Under the pieces are notes generated by a model that had not been told where the DNA came from, made no database searches, and was given only the letters and a program-made list of their open reading frames with translations. Below, one piece after another: positions 44,750 through 54,043 of a DNA stretch of 64,000 nucleotides. Each line of letters opens with the position of its first letter. Position 1 is the first letter of the stretch. The position numbers were made by a program, and so were the translations under genes. The stretch is from Actinomadura luteofluorescens (GTDB lineage Bacteria; Actinomycetota; Actinomycetes; Streptosporangiales; Streptosporangiaceae): assembly GCF_013409365.1 (NCBI RefSeq), contig NZ_JACCBA010000001.1:8308001-8372000 (forward strand), written 5' to 3'.

Positions 44750-46540
44750 GTGATCGGGAAGGTTCTGCGGGGAAAACGGGTCCAGGGCTTGATTCGGTAC
44801 CTGTACGGGCCCGGACGGCGCGGGGAGCATCGCGATCCGCACATCGTGGCGGGCTTCCGAACCCCAGCCGAGCTGGAGCCCGCGCTGCGGCCGGACGGCA
44901 GCCGGGACTTTCGTCACCTGGACGGCTTGCTGAATCAGCCGCTGGCGTTGCTGGGGGAGCGCAACTACCGCAAGCCGGTGTGGCATCTGTCCCTGAGGGC
45001 GGCACCGGAAGACCCGATTCTGAGCGACCGGCAATGGGCAGAGGTCGCCAAGACGGCCATGGCTCGCACCGGGCTCGCGCCGGACGGAGACGAGGACGCC
45101 GTCCGCTGGATCGCGGTTCGTCATGCCGATGACCACATACACGTCGTCGCCACTCTCGCCCGTCCGGACGGGACACGACCAGAGGTATGGAACGACGGGT
45201 ACCGGATTCGGGATGCCTGCCGGGCGATGGAGCGGAAATTCGGGTTGCGGTCCACGGCCCCGGCGGACCGGACGGCGGCGCGGCGGCCCAAGCGCGCCGA
45301 GACCGAGAAGGCGGCGCGGATCGGACGCGGTGAGTCTGCTCGCGCCGTACTTCGGCGGCGGGTCGCCACCGCGGCGGCGGGAGCACGGACCGAAGCGGAA
45401 TTCTTCGCTGCCGTGGGAGCTGAGGGCGTCTTGGTGCGCCTGCGTCACAGCACGCAATTCACCGGGGAGGTCACCGGTTACGCCGTTGCTTTGCCAGACG
45501 ATCTGGGATCGTCCGGGCAGCCTGTGTGGTTCGGCGGCGGGAAGCTGGCAAGTGACCTCACCCTGCCCAAACTCCGTCGCCGATGGGCCCCAGAGCAGGT
45601 CGATCGTCCGGGGGCTCGTCCGCCGTCTGGACGGCATCTGTCAGCGCGGACGACGCGCGCCGTGTTGCGGACGACCGTCCGCCGCGCGGCGGACGAGGCG
45701 CGGACGCCCGCCGACTTCCTCGAGCTGTTGGAACGCCACGGTCTGCTCGTCCGCCGTCGTTACAGCCGGCTCGATCCCGAGCAGCTCACCGGCTACGCCG
45801 TAGCGCTTCCCGGTGGGGAGGAGCCCGACTGGTATTCCGGCGGCCAGCTCGCCGACGACCTCACCCTCCCGTGCATTAGGCAACGCTGGAGCCCATCAGG
45901 GCCGGGCGCCGAGGGTGGTGCTTCTCCGAGGGATGATCTGTCGCCAGAGGAGCGCCAAGCCTTCTATGACGATGCGGCTCGTGCCGCCGCCTACGCCACC
46001 TCCCACATGCGCAGGTATCTGGCCACCAATCCCTACGCGGCCGAGGACGCTTGCTGGGCTGCATCCGACGTCTTGCACGTGGCCGCCAGAGCTACCGGCA
46101 ACCGACACCTGGGTTATGCCGCTGATTCCTACGAGCGTGCCGCCCGCTCGCCCTACGGCCGCATTCCTCACCCCACCTCAGCGGGCAATGCCCTGCGCTC
46201 TGCCGCTCGTCTCCTGGCGCTGACCGGAAACCAGAACCACACCACCGTCTCGATCCTCGTCTTGGCCAGTCGGCTAATCGCACTCCTCGAAACCATCACC
46301 CAGATCCGCTTCCTGCAGCAGCGCCAGGCGCAGGCGGACGCGGCTCGTCGAGCAAGACAACACCTCGGCCGCGTGACCGACAGTTCAGTTCCGTGGCTCG
46401 AAACCGCGGCCCAGCCAACCCCAGCTCGCCTTGCCATGGCCGCCTTCCCAACACCTTGGGCTCCTGCGACCGCCGACACACACGGCAGACGGACGTCCAG
46501 TACACCGCTGCGGCAGGAGGGCCAACGGCACAGCCCATGA
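44750..46540 (+). CDS. Relaxase (MobA/VirD2-type) with two tandem C-terminal modules
   Basis: A 596-residue mobilisation protein that should nick and bind the transferred strand at oriT. Evidence: N-terminus MIGKVLRGKRVQGLIRYLYG, PVWHLSLRAAP, and the metal-binding three-His motif RHADDHIHVVATL (His125, His129, His131). After about residue 190 two related modules follow, each with an AVLRR/AVLRT start, a TGYAVALP block and a DLTLPxxRxRW end (about 195-290 and 300-390), then a helical C-terminus. Start GTG 44750. The protein is intact. Confidence 0.85.
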   Translation: MIGKVLRGKRVQGLIRYLYGPGRRGEHRDPHIVAGFRTPAELEPALRPDGSRDFRHLDGLLNQPLALLGERNYRKPVWHLSLRAAPEDPILSDRQWAEVAKTAMARTGLAPDGDEDAVRWIAVRHADDHIHVVATLARPDGTRPEVWNDGYRIRDACRAMERKFGLRSTAPADRTAARRPKRAETEKAARIGRGESARAVLRRRVATAAAGARTEAEFFAAVGAEGVLVRLRHSTQFTGEVTGYAVALPDDLGSSGQPVWFGGGKLASDLTLPKLRRRWAPEQVDRPGARPPSGRHLSARTTRAVLRTTVRRAADEARTPADFLELLERHGLLVRRRYSRLDPEQLTGYAVALPGGEEPDWYSGGQLADDLTLPCIRQRWSPSGPGAEGGASPRDDLSPEERQAFYDDAARAAAYATSHMRRYLATNPYAAEDACWAASDVLHVAARATGNRHLGYAADSYERAARSPYGRIPHPTSAGNALRSAARLLALTGNQNHTTVSILVLASRLIALLETITQIRFLQQRQAQADAARRARQHLGRVTDSSVPWLETAAQPTPARLAMAAFPTPWAPATADTHGRRTSSTPLRQEGQRHSP

Positions 46541-46673
46541 GCCCTTGGCATCACCCAAAAAAGTCACAACACGCCGGACGCTCCCTGTAGTTGACCGATG
46601 CCTATGAGTGATGCATCTTCATCCTCGAAGGCTTTAGTTGATGATGCGCTGGGCTGACATCACCGGGGGAGCG

Positions 46674-46967
46674 ATGGGGATGCAGGCATCGACCATGCAG
46701 GTTGAGCTGGAGGAACGGCGCGCCCGTCTGCTCCGGCTGCGCTACGAGCTGAGACGGCTGGGGCTCAGAGTACGAGTCCGAAAGCCGCGCAACGGACGCT
46801 GGTGCCTGCGCATCCGGCACAACGGATGGTCCGAGACCGTCCTGTGCGCTGGAGCTGACGGCGTCTACGCCTACGTCACAGCTCACGGCCGTCTCTTGGG
46901 CACCACAGGTGAGCCTCGGTACGTCGCCCAACTGCTGCTCTGGATGGTCGAAAGGCGGCGGCGGTGA
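46674..46967 (+). CDS. Small hypothetical protein of the mobile element
   Basis: A 97-residue basic protein (MGMQASTMQVELEERRARLL, then RYELRRLGLRVRVRKPRNGR and LLGTTGEPRYVAQLLLWMVE). GGGGGAG precedes ATG 46674, which is preferred over an upstream ATG at 46638. It overlaps the next gene by four bases, so it is coupled to the DUF2637 protein. Possibly nucleic-acid binding, judged only from charge. Confidence 0.6.
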   Translation: MGMQASTMQVELEERRARLLRLRYELRRLGLRVRVRKPRNGRWCLRIRHNGWSETVLCAGADGVYAYVTAHGRLLGTTGEPRYVAQLLLWMVERRRR

Positions 46968-47887
46968 CCTGGCTGAAGCGATCGCAAGCGATGGTTACGG
47001 ACGACCCTCGAAACGACATCGTCCGGGCGCACCCGGAGCCAGGCGTTGTCAGGTGGGCGGCAGCCGGGGTCGCACCGCTGATAGCGGCGCTGGCGATCCT
47101 CGGAGGCCTTGGCTCCTTCACCACTATCCGGCAGATGGCCGAGCCGCACTTCAAGGGGCTCGCCTGGATCGTCCCCGTCGGAATGGATGTAGGCATCCTG
47201 ATCCTGCTGGCCTGGGACTTGCTGATGGAGTACCTCGACCTGCCGTGGCCGGTCCTTCGCTTGGTCGCCTGGCTCTACATCGCCGGCACCGTCCTGGTGA
47301 ACGTGTCCGCCGCACACGGAGAGTTCGCGGGCAGCCTCATGTACGCGGCCATGCCCGTCTTGTTCATCACGGTGATCGAAGGCGTGCGGCATCTGATCCG
47401 ACGGTGGGTGGGGTTGGCCTCGGCCCGCCGAGTGGAGCGAGTGCCGATGGCTCGCTGGGTACTCGCGCCCGCTTCCAGCCTCCTGCTGTGGCGACGGATG
47501 GTCCTCTGGCACATCACCGAGTACCAACAGGGCCTCGAACTGGAGCGCCAGCACCTGGAGGCCGTCTCGCGACTGCAGCAGGAGTACGGCAGGTGGTCGT
47601 GGCGATGGCAGGCACCGTTGGCCGAACGGCTGGCTCTCAACCGGCCGCCTGCATCTCCCACCTCACACGCGCCCGGCAACGAGAGCGCACCAGAAGACCG
47701 GTACGACGAAGAGGTACTGGCCATCGCTCGTCAGCTTCACCGCCAAGTGGAACGTGAAGGAGGCTCGTTCAGCCGGGACCGGCTTGGCCAGCGGCTGCGA
47801 GAACTGGGCTTCAGCATGGCCAACTACCGGCTGACAGAGTTGATCGCCCTCGTCCGTGAAGAATCCTCCGGCCGGGAGACGTCATGA
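46964..47887 (+). CDS. DUF2637 membrane protein (transfer-region type)
   Basis: A 307-residue protein starting at GTG 46964. Four membrane helices in the first 140 residues (AAGVAPLIAALAILGGLGSF, FKGLAWIVPVGMDVGILILL, VLRLVAWLYIAGTVLVNVSA, MYAAMPVLFITVIEGVRHLI) match DUF2637, common in actinobacterial conjugative and mobilisable elements. The cytoplasmic part is coiled-coil-like and ends in a small helical domain (RDRLGQRLRELGFSMANYRL). Coupled at both ends to its neighbours. Confidence 0.8.
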   Translation: MTWLKRSQAMVTDDPRNDIVRAHPEPGVVRWAAAGVAPLIAALAILGGLGSFTTIRQMAEPHFKGLAWIVPVGMDVGILILLAWDLLMEYLDLPWPVLRLVAWLYIAGTVLVNVSAAHGEFAGSLMYAAMPVLFITVIEGVRHLIRRWVGLASARRVERVPMARWVLAPASSLLLWRRMVLWHITEYQQGLELERQHLEAVSRLQQEYGRWSWRWQAPLAERLALNRPPASPTSHAPGNESAPEDRYDEEVLAIARQLHRQVEREGGSFSRDRLGQRLRELGFSMANYRLTELIALVREESSGRETS

Positions 47888-49845
47888 CCGCGCCCTCAGG
47901 GGATGAGCGTCTCGCCCAGGAGGAGGAACAGCATCGCCAACTCGGCGTGCTCCACGGCATCGTTGAACACTCGGTCGGCCGCCTCGTCGACGGAAGCCTG
48001 GCGTGGGATGCCTGGCTCTGCGACGCGAGCCGGCATGGGCGCTACGGATTCATCAACACCCTGCTCATCCCAGCCCAGCGTCGCTCGGCGACCGACGTCC
48101 GCTCATACGACGCATGGCCGGAGCACGGGCGACAAGTGCGCCGTGGCGAGACCGGCATCCGGATCATTTCCATGCGCGGCAACCCCCGAGCGGTCTTCGA
48201 TGTCGAGCAGACCGACGGCGAGCCGATCGCAAAGGTGTCGGTCTCACCGGCTGAAGCCCTTCAGAAGCTCTCACGGCTGGCTGCCGACCTCGGCTTCTAC
48301 CTAGACCGCGGGCAAGATTGGACCTACCTCGGGCGCCCGGGGCGACGTATCCAACTCGCTCCAGAACTTGACGACATCTCCGCAGCATCGCGGCTCGTAC
48401 ACCAGCTCGCGCACGCCATTGGACCTGGTGGCCTCCTCGACGAGGCCGCCAGCAACGCCGCACCGTGCCAGGGGGCTCGGCGCGTGTTCGCGGATTCAGT
48501 CGCCTACCTCGTCCTGGCCGACCTCGGACTGGACGTCTCACACCTCCGTTTCCCGCCGACGGAGCAATGGGCCGGGACGGACGCCCGGACGAACGCGTCT
48601 GCCGCGATCCGTGTCGTAGGCGACCAGCTCGTCAGAACGAGCACACGACTCCGACGACGCCTGCACGCTCTCGCCAGTCCGGTAACCAGTTCCGCTTCAA
48701 CCTCGGCCGTCAGCCCTGCCGAGCGTTCTCAGACGACTGCAACACGAGACAACTCGGCGCTCCGAGCAGCGCTCACCGACGCGCATCACTTCTACCGGCG
48801 GGCCTTGCCAGGAAGCTGGGGCGCCCGCTACCTCGCGAACCGCGGCTTCAACGCTGTGGTCCAGGAGCGATGGGATCTCGGCCTCGCACCACACCCCCGC
48901 CGTGCACTGCTCCATCATCTGCGTGGTCTTGGACATCAAGACCAGACGATCATCGACGCCGGCCTGGCAAAAGAGAGAGACGGCGGCGAACCTCTCGACG
49001 TGTTCCGCGACCGAATCCTGTTCCCGCTTCGAGACCGAACCGGAGAGATCATCGGCTTTATCGGTCGCCGACGTGACGAAGCCCCGGGGCCGAAGTACCT
49101 CAACACACCCGACACGGCTCTCTTCCACAAGCGAGAAGTACTGTTCGGCCTGCACGAAAGCCGTGCCCAGCTCGCGACCACCTGTCGTCCTCTCCTCGTC
49201 GAGGGACCGCTCGATGCGATCGCGGTCAATGTCGCCCTACCGGCCGTCTACGCCGCGGTCGCTCCCTGCGGCACAGCGATCACCACCGCGCACGTCGAGG
49301 CGATCGCGGCACACGCTGACGGGCCCACGTCCGGGTTGGTGATCGCGCTTGACGGTGACGATGCGGGACGAGCCGGAGCGGTCCGCGCCTGGCGCACCCT
49401 CCACACGATCCCAGGGCCCATCGAAGCGGCCCTCCTTCCACCAGGCCACGACCCGGGCGACATCCTGTCCCCAGCGAGCCAGTTCGCCGTCCGCGAGGCA
49501 CTACTTTCCGTAATCCCCCTCGCTGACCTGGTCATAGATGAGAAAATCCAGCGGTTCGGGGGAGCGCTGGAGTTCGTTGAGTCCCGGTTGGCCGCCGCCC
49601 AAGCCGCCGCAGCCCAGATCGCCCAACTGCCACCCGAACAGATCGCTCGCCAGGTCGACCGCGTCGCGGCACGCACGGGCATGGACCCGGCAGACGTCAC
49701 CGCACTGGTCGCCGGAGCGATCAGCCCGGACCTCGACCCGGGTGCCTCATCACCGCGGCCTCCACCCTCCGCCCAGCAGAACCGCGGCGCGCAACGCTCC
49801 TCGCCCACGACCTCGCCGAAACCCCACCATCGGAGGACGACGTGA
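47884..49845 (+). CDS. ArdC-like / DnaG-type primase with Toprim domain
   Basis: A 653-residue protein. Residues 1-150 resemble the ArdC N-terminal ssDNA-binding domain (FINTLLIPAQRRSATDVRSY, GRQVRRGETGIRIISMRG). Residues about 295-420 match the DnaG catalytic core (ANRGFNAVVQERWDLGLAPH, FRDRILFPLRDRTGEIIGFI, GPKYLNTPDTALFHKREVLF). Toprim follows: LLVEGPLDAIAVNVAL with its Glu and VIALDGDDAGRAGA with the Asp pair. It probably primes replication of the transferred strand. ATG 47884 overlaps the preceding stop. Confidence 0.82.
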   Translation: MTAPSGDERLAQEEEQHRQLGVLHGIVEHSVGRLVDGSLAWDAWLCDASRHGRYGFINTLLIPAQRRSATDVRSYDAWPEHGRQVRRGETGIRIISMRGNPRAVFDVEQTDGEPIAKVSVSPAEALQKLSRLAADLGFYLDRGQDWTYLGRPGRRIQLAPELDDISAASRLVHQLAHAIGPGGLLDEAASNAAPCQGARRVFADSVAYLVLADLGLDVSHLRFPPTEQWAGTDARTNASAAIRVVGDQLVRTSTRLRRRLHALASPVTSSASTSAVSPAERSQTTATRDNSALRAALTDAHHFYRRALPGSWGARYLANRGFNAVVQERWDLGLAPHPRRALLHHLRGLGHQDQTIIDAGLAKERDGGEPLDVFRDRILFPLRDRTGEIIGFIGRRRDEAPGPKYLNTPDTALFHKREVLFGLHESRAQLATTCRPLLVEGPLDAIAVNVALPAVYAAVAPCGTAITTAHVEAIAAHADGPTSGLVIALDGDDAGRAGAVRAWRTLHTIPGPIEAALLPPGHDPGDILSPASQFAVREALLSVIPLADLVIDEKIQRFGGALEFVESRLAAAQAAAAQIAQLPPEQIARQVDRVAARTGMDPADVTALVAGAISPDLDPGASSPRPPPSAQQNRGAQRSSPTTSPKPHHRRTT

Positions 49846-50729
49846 ACCAGCAACACCCTGACCCGATCAACGAAGGCCTCCAACACGGCGGACAGCGCCT
49901 GGTCCAGGTCGTCTCCGCAGCTGTCGGAGTCCGACAAGCGCTCGCCCATCGCCGGCATCAATTAGAAGTCGTCCAGCAAGCCCAGGACCAACAGGCTCAG
50001 CGTGAAGAGGCCAGAGCTCAAAGGGCAGCGATGTCCGAAGCCCGATCGCGCTGGGGGCGCGCCCACGACAGCGAATGGCTCCGCCAGGCGAACTTGCTCA
50101 AGGTAGCCGAGGCATGGGGAGCCGCCGTCCCGTACGCCTCGGGGAACGTCTCGGCGGCCCTCGCCGTGCGCAAGTGCGAGGAACGGCTCCGCCGCCTTCA
50201 TTCGCATGGGATGAGCCACTACGACCGCTTCCGCGGTGAAGGCATGGACCCGCTCGACGCCATGGCCCAAGCCGCACCCTTCTTCACGCGGGACCCGAAC
50301 GTCCGCCCTGGCGATCCTGGACCCCAACACCGCGAGCTGCACGAAGGCACCGGCGCCAAATGGGCTGCACGAGTCCACGGCCCGGAGCGCGGCGAGTGGG
50401 AGGAGGCTCGCCAGGAACTGCGCGCAAGCCAGATCGCGGACAAGCTGAGGACCAGCCTCAACCTTCAGGGACGTGAGCCTCAGCCTGAAGAGTTGCGCAT
50501 GATCCTGGAGCTCACGACCAACCTGCCCGAACACATCATCCTCAAGGCCGTCCCGGCGACCCCTGGGCCGGACCCCAGTCGGGGCTCGGACGTGGAGCGG
50601 GCCGCTGAGGACTTCCCTCTCTCCATCGACGAGGCACTGGAGATGAGCTCGAACCAACCCTTCGACGCCCCAGCCGCTCGCCGGACCCAGCCACAGATCC
50701 CCGAGCGCAACCGCCGGCGGAACCTCTAA
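49842..50729 (+). CDS. Hypothetical protein of the mobile element
   Basis: A 295-residue soluble protein starting at GTG 49842, overlapping the primase gene by four bases. It is helical with a charged coiled-coil segment (EVVQQAQDQQAQREEARAQR), a central region (ERLRRLHSHGMSHYDRFRGE) and a Pro-rich C-terminus. No enzymatic motif is seen. The tight operon implies a role in transfer or maintenance. Confidence 0.65.
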   Translation: MNQQHPDPINEGLQHGGQRLVQVVSAAVGVRQALAHRRHQLEVVQQAQDQQAQREEARAQRAAMSEARSRWGRAHDSEWLRQANLLKVAEAWGAAVPYASGNVSAALAVRKCEERLRRLHSHGMSHYDRFRGEGMDPLDAMAQAAPFFTRDPNVRPGDPGPQHRELHEGTGAKWAARVHGPERGEWEEARQELRASQIADKLRTSLNLQGREPQPEELRMILELTTNLPEHIILKAVPATPGPDPSRGSDVERAAEDFPLSIDEALEMSSNQPFDAPAARRTQPQIPERNRRRNL

Positions 50730-50740
50730 CCGAAGGGAAG

Positions 50741-51040
50741 ATGATGATCGCCATCCAGAGCAGCGCGTTCTTCTGGCTCGGACTGATCGGGCTCCTGGCG
50801 TTCCTTGCTGTCCTGCCGACGCTCATCGCGCTCGTACGAGGTGTCGACGACATCGGCTACATCATCCTGATCAACCTGATCTGCTGCGCGACCGTCCTCG
50901 CCTGGCCCATCGCAGTCTTCGCAGCCATGAGATGGCCGATCAGCCACCCACGTTCGTCCGGCTCATCACGGAGGCCTGGACATAGACCGCCACTCGGCGG
51001 CTCCCGCAACAACCTCCGCCGCCGAGGCCCGAATGCGTGA
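50741..51040 (+). CDS. Superinfection-immunity-like membrane protein
   Basis: A 99-residue protein with two membrane helices: FFWLGLIGLLAFLAVLPTLI and IILINLICCATVLAWPIAVF. The pattern LPTLIALVRGVDDIGYIILI, then NLICCATVLAWPIAVFAAM, resembles the superinfection immunity protein family, in which a LPTxIAxxR turn and an LNxxxGWTxxGW helix are typical. Here the GWTxxGW Gly/Trp residues are partly replaced. The role could be to exclude competing phage or elements. AAGGGAAG precedes ATG 50741. Confidence 0.55.
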   Translation: MMIAIQSSAFFWLGLIGLLAFLAVLPTLIALVRGVDDIGYIILINLICCATVLAWPIAVFAAMRWPISHPRSSGSSRRPGHRPPLGGSRNNLRRRGPNA

Positions 51041-52340
51041 CGCCGCAGCCGCCAGGGACCCGCTCCAACGAGGCCAAGGCAAGCCAGGTCACGGGAGCCG
51101 AACACAAGCCCGAATGCGCGGAGTAGCGGGCCTATGGGGTGCATTCCTCCTCAGCTCCGCCGCCCTCCTCTGTACTGCCGTACCGCTTGCGCCGCACCAG
51201 AACACTGGCCCGATCGCCGTCCAGCATGTGGCGACATGCGCTCCGATCGGTCCGATCGCCAGCAGGTACGTCGACAAGAAGAAGGTCTGTCGCCGTGCTC
51301 GCAAGGAAGTCTTGCGAAGCCTCAAAACCGGCCGCGACCCCGACTGGGGCGACGTCTTCCGCGACTCCATACCCAAGGCGTTCAAACGGCCCCTTCACCA
51401 CCAGACCCCGAAGCCTCGTCGCCAACCTTCCAAGAAGCACGAGTCGCCCCCGACGCCGCCCCGGAAGGCACCCGCAACCAGCGCTACCGACCGCAGCCAG
51501 CCTCCAGATCAAACGCAAGGACGGCTGCCACCAGGGTTACAGGCCCCTACCGCCAAGAAACCGCCGAACACATCCCAGCCCGAACCGGCGCCCTCCGCTG
51601 GTCCGTCCGCCCACACGGCCATCCCAACCGCACGCACACGACCAGACGGCCGAAGGCCGTGGGCGATCAGTGGGACGGAAACCTGTGCACTAGTCGTCCT
51701 CCTCGGCGCTGCCGCCATCCTGAGCAGATACGGACGAACCCTCGTCTCGGCGGCAAAATCGGTGTCCGGCCAGAAGGAGCGACGCTCGCGGCCAGAGCCC
51801 AAACTGATGTCACCGGCCCCCGCCGACCCGCCTGACAATGTCTCGCTCACCGCGACGGGGGAGTCACCTGAGGGCCCAGCAGCCGAGGACGCCGCCCGCC
51901 GTCTGGTCATGGAGATCCTGAGCAGTCGGGCCGGAACCACTACCGAGTTCGTCCTGAGTCGACCAGACGCACGGCGACTACTCGGGATAGATATCGGCAC
52001 TCTGCAGGAGGATCGGATTCCCGGCTTGGAGCTGACCGAAGGCCTGGAGCAGACATGCGCCTTCCTGCGGCGTCAGACAGTCTCCCGGCGTCTCTTGATC
52101 ACTTACGACGGCGGCGCAGCAGACGTCCGCGAGCTTCTCAGTAACCAACGAGGCCAAGTCGCCGTCATCTCACTGTCGCCTCCCACGGTGGCAACTGTGG
52201 AGGTCCCACACGACAGCGAGTTCTCAATGAACACCGCGCAGCTGCTCGACCCTGCGCGCCTAGCGCCACTGTCGAAGGACGAGGGCTTCATCAAGCTCAT
52301 GTCCATGCCAACGGTTGCTCGGCGATCCACCCGCCCGTGA
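51033..52340 (+). CDS. Two-helix membrane protein with C-terminal domain related to 30564
   Basis: A 435-residue protein starting MRDAAAARDPLQRGQGKPGH, with a hydrophobic helix after about residue 30 (GLWGAFLLSSAALLCTAVPL), a long Pro/Lys-rich linker, a second helix near 230 (CALVVLLGAAAILSRYG) and a C-terminal domain (about 285-420): ARRLVMEILSSRAGTTTEFV, LSRPDARRLLG, ELTEGLEQTCAFLRRQTVSR. The last domain resembles the protein at 30564-31229 and parts of LysM/BTAD-type proteins. It is the last gene of the mobile element operon. Confidence 0.6.
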   Translation: MRDAAAARDPLQRGQGKPGHGSRTQARMRGVAGLWGAFLLSSAALLCTAVPLAPHQNTGPIAVQHVATCAPIGPIASRYVDKKKVCRRARKEVLRSLKTGRDPDWGDVFRDSIPKAFKRPLHHQTPKPRRQPSKKHESPPTPPRKAPATSATDRSQPPDQTQGRLPPGLQAPTAKKPPNTSQPEPAPSAGPSAHTAIPTARTRPDGRRPWAISGTETCALVVLLGAAAILSRYGRTLVSAAKSVSGQKERRSRPEPKLMSPAPADPPDNVSLTATGESPEGPAAEDAARRLVMEILSSRAGTTTEFVLSRPDARRLLGIDIGTLQEDRIPGLELTEGLEQTCAFLRRQTVSRRLLITYDGGAADVRELLSNQRGQVAVISLSPPTVATVEVPHDSEFSMNTAQLLDPARLAPLSKDEGFIKLMSMPTVARRSTRP

Positions 52341-52519
52341 CGTCCGCCAACCCGCTACCGTCCAACGCCGCGACGCCCGCACCAAGCTTGCTTTCCTCAG
52401 TCGCACAAGCGCTCGAAGGAGCAGTGCGCGTGTCGCCAGACCACAACGGTCGTGCTGCCGGAGGAGGGTGAAGTGCTTCCGCGCTCTCCTCAGACAGATG
52501 ACCGACCGCCGTCGCGGAC

Positions 52520-52897
52520 TCACCCGTCAACCGTGCTGTCTTCTTGGGGTGGGCAGCAAGTGCGCAAGTAGGCCTGGAGTTCGGTGAGGGATCGCTCTAC
52601 CGAGTGGGTGTCGACGCGGTAGCGGACTTGCTTGCCGTCCTTGCGGGAGGTGAGCAGGCCGCCCCGGCGCAGTACTGCGAGTTGCTGGGAGGCATTGGAC
52701 TGGCCGACGCCCAGGCGTTCGGCAACGGTGCCGACGGTCAGCTCAACACCGCCGGCGAACAGTTCGAGCATCTGCTGCCGCTGCTCGCTGGCCAGGCCCT
52801 TGAGGAACTCGCGCAGCTTCTCGCTCGGAGGCTCGACGACGGCTCCGCAGCTGAGCTCCGGCTCGGGAAGCGAGCTGCTTGTGGCCTGGTCAGGCAC
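52520..52897 (-). CDS. ArsR/SmtB-family repressor
   Basis: A 125-residue winged-helix repressor: SEKLREFLKGLASEQRQQML, ELTVGTVAERLGVGQSNASQ, QLAVLRRGGLLTSRKDGKQV, RYRVDTHSV. A Cys pair near the end (LRTCCPPQ) and one in ELSCGAVV may bind As(III) or a metal; this layout differs from the usual CVC in helix 3. It is divergent from the flavoprotein gene at 52961, with a palindromic operator between them, so it most likely controls that gene and itself. Confidence 0.85.
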   Translation of the reverse strand: MPDQATSSSLPEPELSCGAVVEPPSEKLREFLKGLASEQRQQMLELFAGGVELTVGTVAERLGVGQSNASQQLAVLRRGGLLTSRKDGKQVRYRVDTHSVERSLTELQAYLRTCCPPQEDSTVDG

Positions 52898-52927
52898 CTG
52901 TTTCCTCCTCTATCTCGGACAACATAT

Positions 52928-52950
52928 TAACATTTCATGAAATGATGTTA
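52928..52950. promoter_or_regulatory. Candidate ArsR operator
   Basis: An imperfect palindrome with TAACAT at the left, TTCATGAA at the centre (perfect core ATTTCATGAAAT, 52932-52943) and ATGTTA at the right. It lies between the divergent repressor (start 52897) and flavoprotein (start 52961) genes and probably overlaps their promoters. Confidence 0.65.
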
Positions 52951-52960
52951 TGTTGAGCCC

Positions 52961-54028
52961 ATGCCTCAGCGTTCCAACACCATCATCATCGGGGGCGGCC
53001 AGGCCGGTCTCGCCACTGCCCAGGTCGCCCGCGGGCTCGGCCTGAGCCCCTTGGTCCTGGAAGCCGCGCAGTCGACGACCGGGTCATGGCCGCGGTACTA
53101 CGACAGCCTCACGCTGTTCTCTCCGGCCCGCCGCAGCGCCCTGCCAGGCGCTCCGTTTCCTGGCGACCCGAACGGTTATCCGACCCGCGATGAGGTCATC
53201 GCCTACCTGGCCCGGTACGCCGAACGGCTCGACGTCGATGTTCGGACCGGTCACAGCGTGGCGAAGGTCGCTGCGGAGGCCGCCACGGCGCGCGGGCGGA
53301 TGTTCGAGGTCGCGACCGAGAACGGAGACAGTTTCACCGCACCGATCGTCATCGCTGCGACCGGAGCGTTCAGTCGCCCGTACCGTCCCGAACTGCCAGG
53401 GCTGGGTTCGTTCACCGGCAGAGTGCTTCATTCGTCGCAGTACTGGCGGCCCGAGGAGTTCGCCGGACAGCGGGTCGTGATCGTGGGTGGCGGCAACTCT
53501 GCGGTTCAGATCGCCATCGAGTTGGCCGCACAATCGCGCGTCACGCTGGCCACCCGGCATCCGTTGCGATTCATGGCGCAGCGTGTGCTCGGCGTTGACA
53601 TGCACCTGTGGCTGCAGCGCAGCGGCCTTGACGCGGCTGGGTGGGCGCGTCCGCTACTCACCGGCGGCAAAGGGACGCCGGTGTTCGACACAGGCGCCTA
53701 CCGGGCGCGGATCGCTACCGGCAATCCAGACCGCCGCCCCATGTTCACCAGCCTGGACGGCGATCACGTGGTGTGGCAGGACGGGGTACGCGATCGCGTC
53801 GACGTAGTTCTGCTGGCCACGGGGTTCCGTCCCGGCGTGGGATACCTCGACGCGCTGGGCGCCCTCGATGACGAGGGCCGGCCGCTGCACCGAGGCGGCA
53901 TCTCCACGACCCATCCAGGCTTGGGCTACGTCGGCTTGGAGTGGCAGCGTTCGTTCGCATCGGCCACCTTGCGCGGCGTCGGCGCAGATGCCCGTCACGT
54001 CCTCGGCAGGCTCCGCAAGTGCACGTGA
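52961..54028 (+). CDS. FAD/NAD(P)-dependent oxidoreductase (ArsO-like)
   Basis: A 355-residue flavoprotein monooxygenase-like enzyme. The FAD-binding Rossmann motif is at the N-terminus (IIIGGGQAGLATAQVARGLG), the NAD(P)-binding motif in the middle (RVVIVGGGNSAVQIAIELAA, about 178-197), and the ATGF block near the end (VVLLATGFRPGVGYLDALGA). Such enzymes lie in many arsenic operons. It is divergent from ArsR with an operator between. The reaction on arsenic is inferred from context. Confidence 0.82.
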   Translation: MPQRSNTIIIGGGQAGLATAQVARGLGLSPLVLEAAQSTTGSWPRYYDSLTLFSPARRSALPGAPFPGDPNGYPTRDEVIAYLARYAERLDVDVRTGHSVAKVAAEAATARGRMFEVATENGDSFTAPIVIAATGAFSRPYRPELPGLGSFTGRVLHSSQYWRPEEFAGQRVVIVGGGNSAVQIAIELAAQSRVTLATRHPLRFMAQRVLGVDMHLWLQRSGLDAAGWARPLLTGGKGTPVFDTGAYRARIATGNPDRRPMFTSLDGDHVVWQDGVRDRVDVVLLATGFRPGVGYLDALGALDDEGRPLHRGGISTTHPGLGYVGLEWQRSFASATLRGVGADARHVLGRLRKCT

Positions 54029-54043
54029 GCCGTCGGTAGAGGG

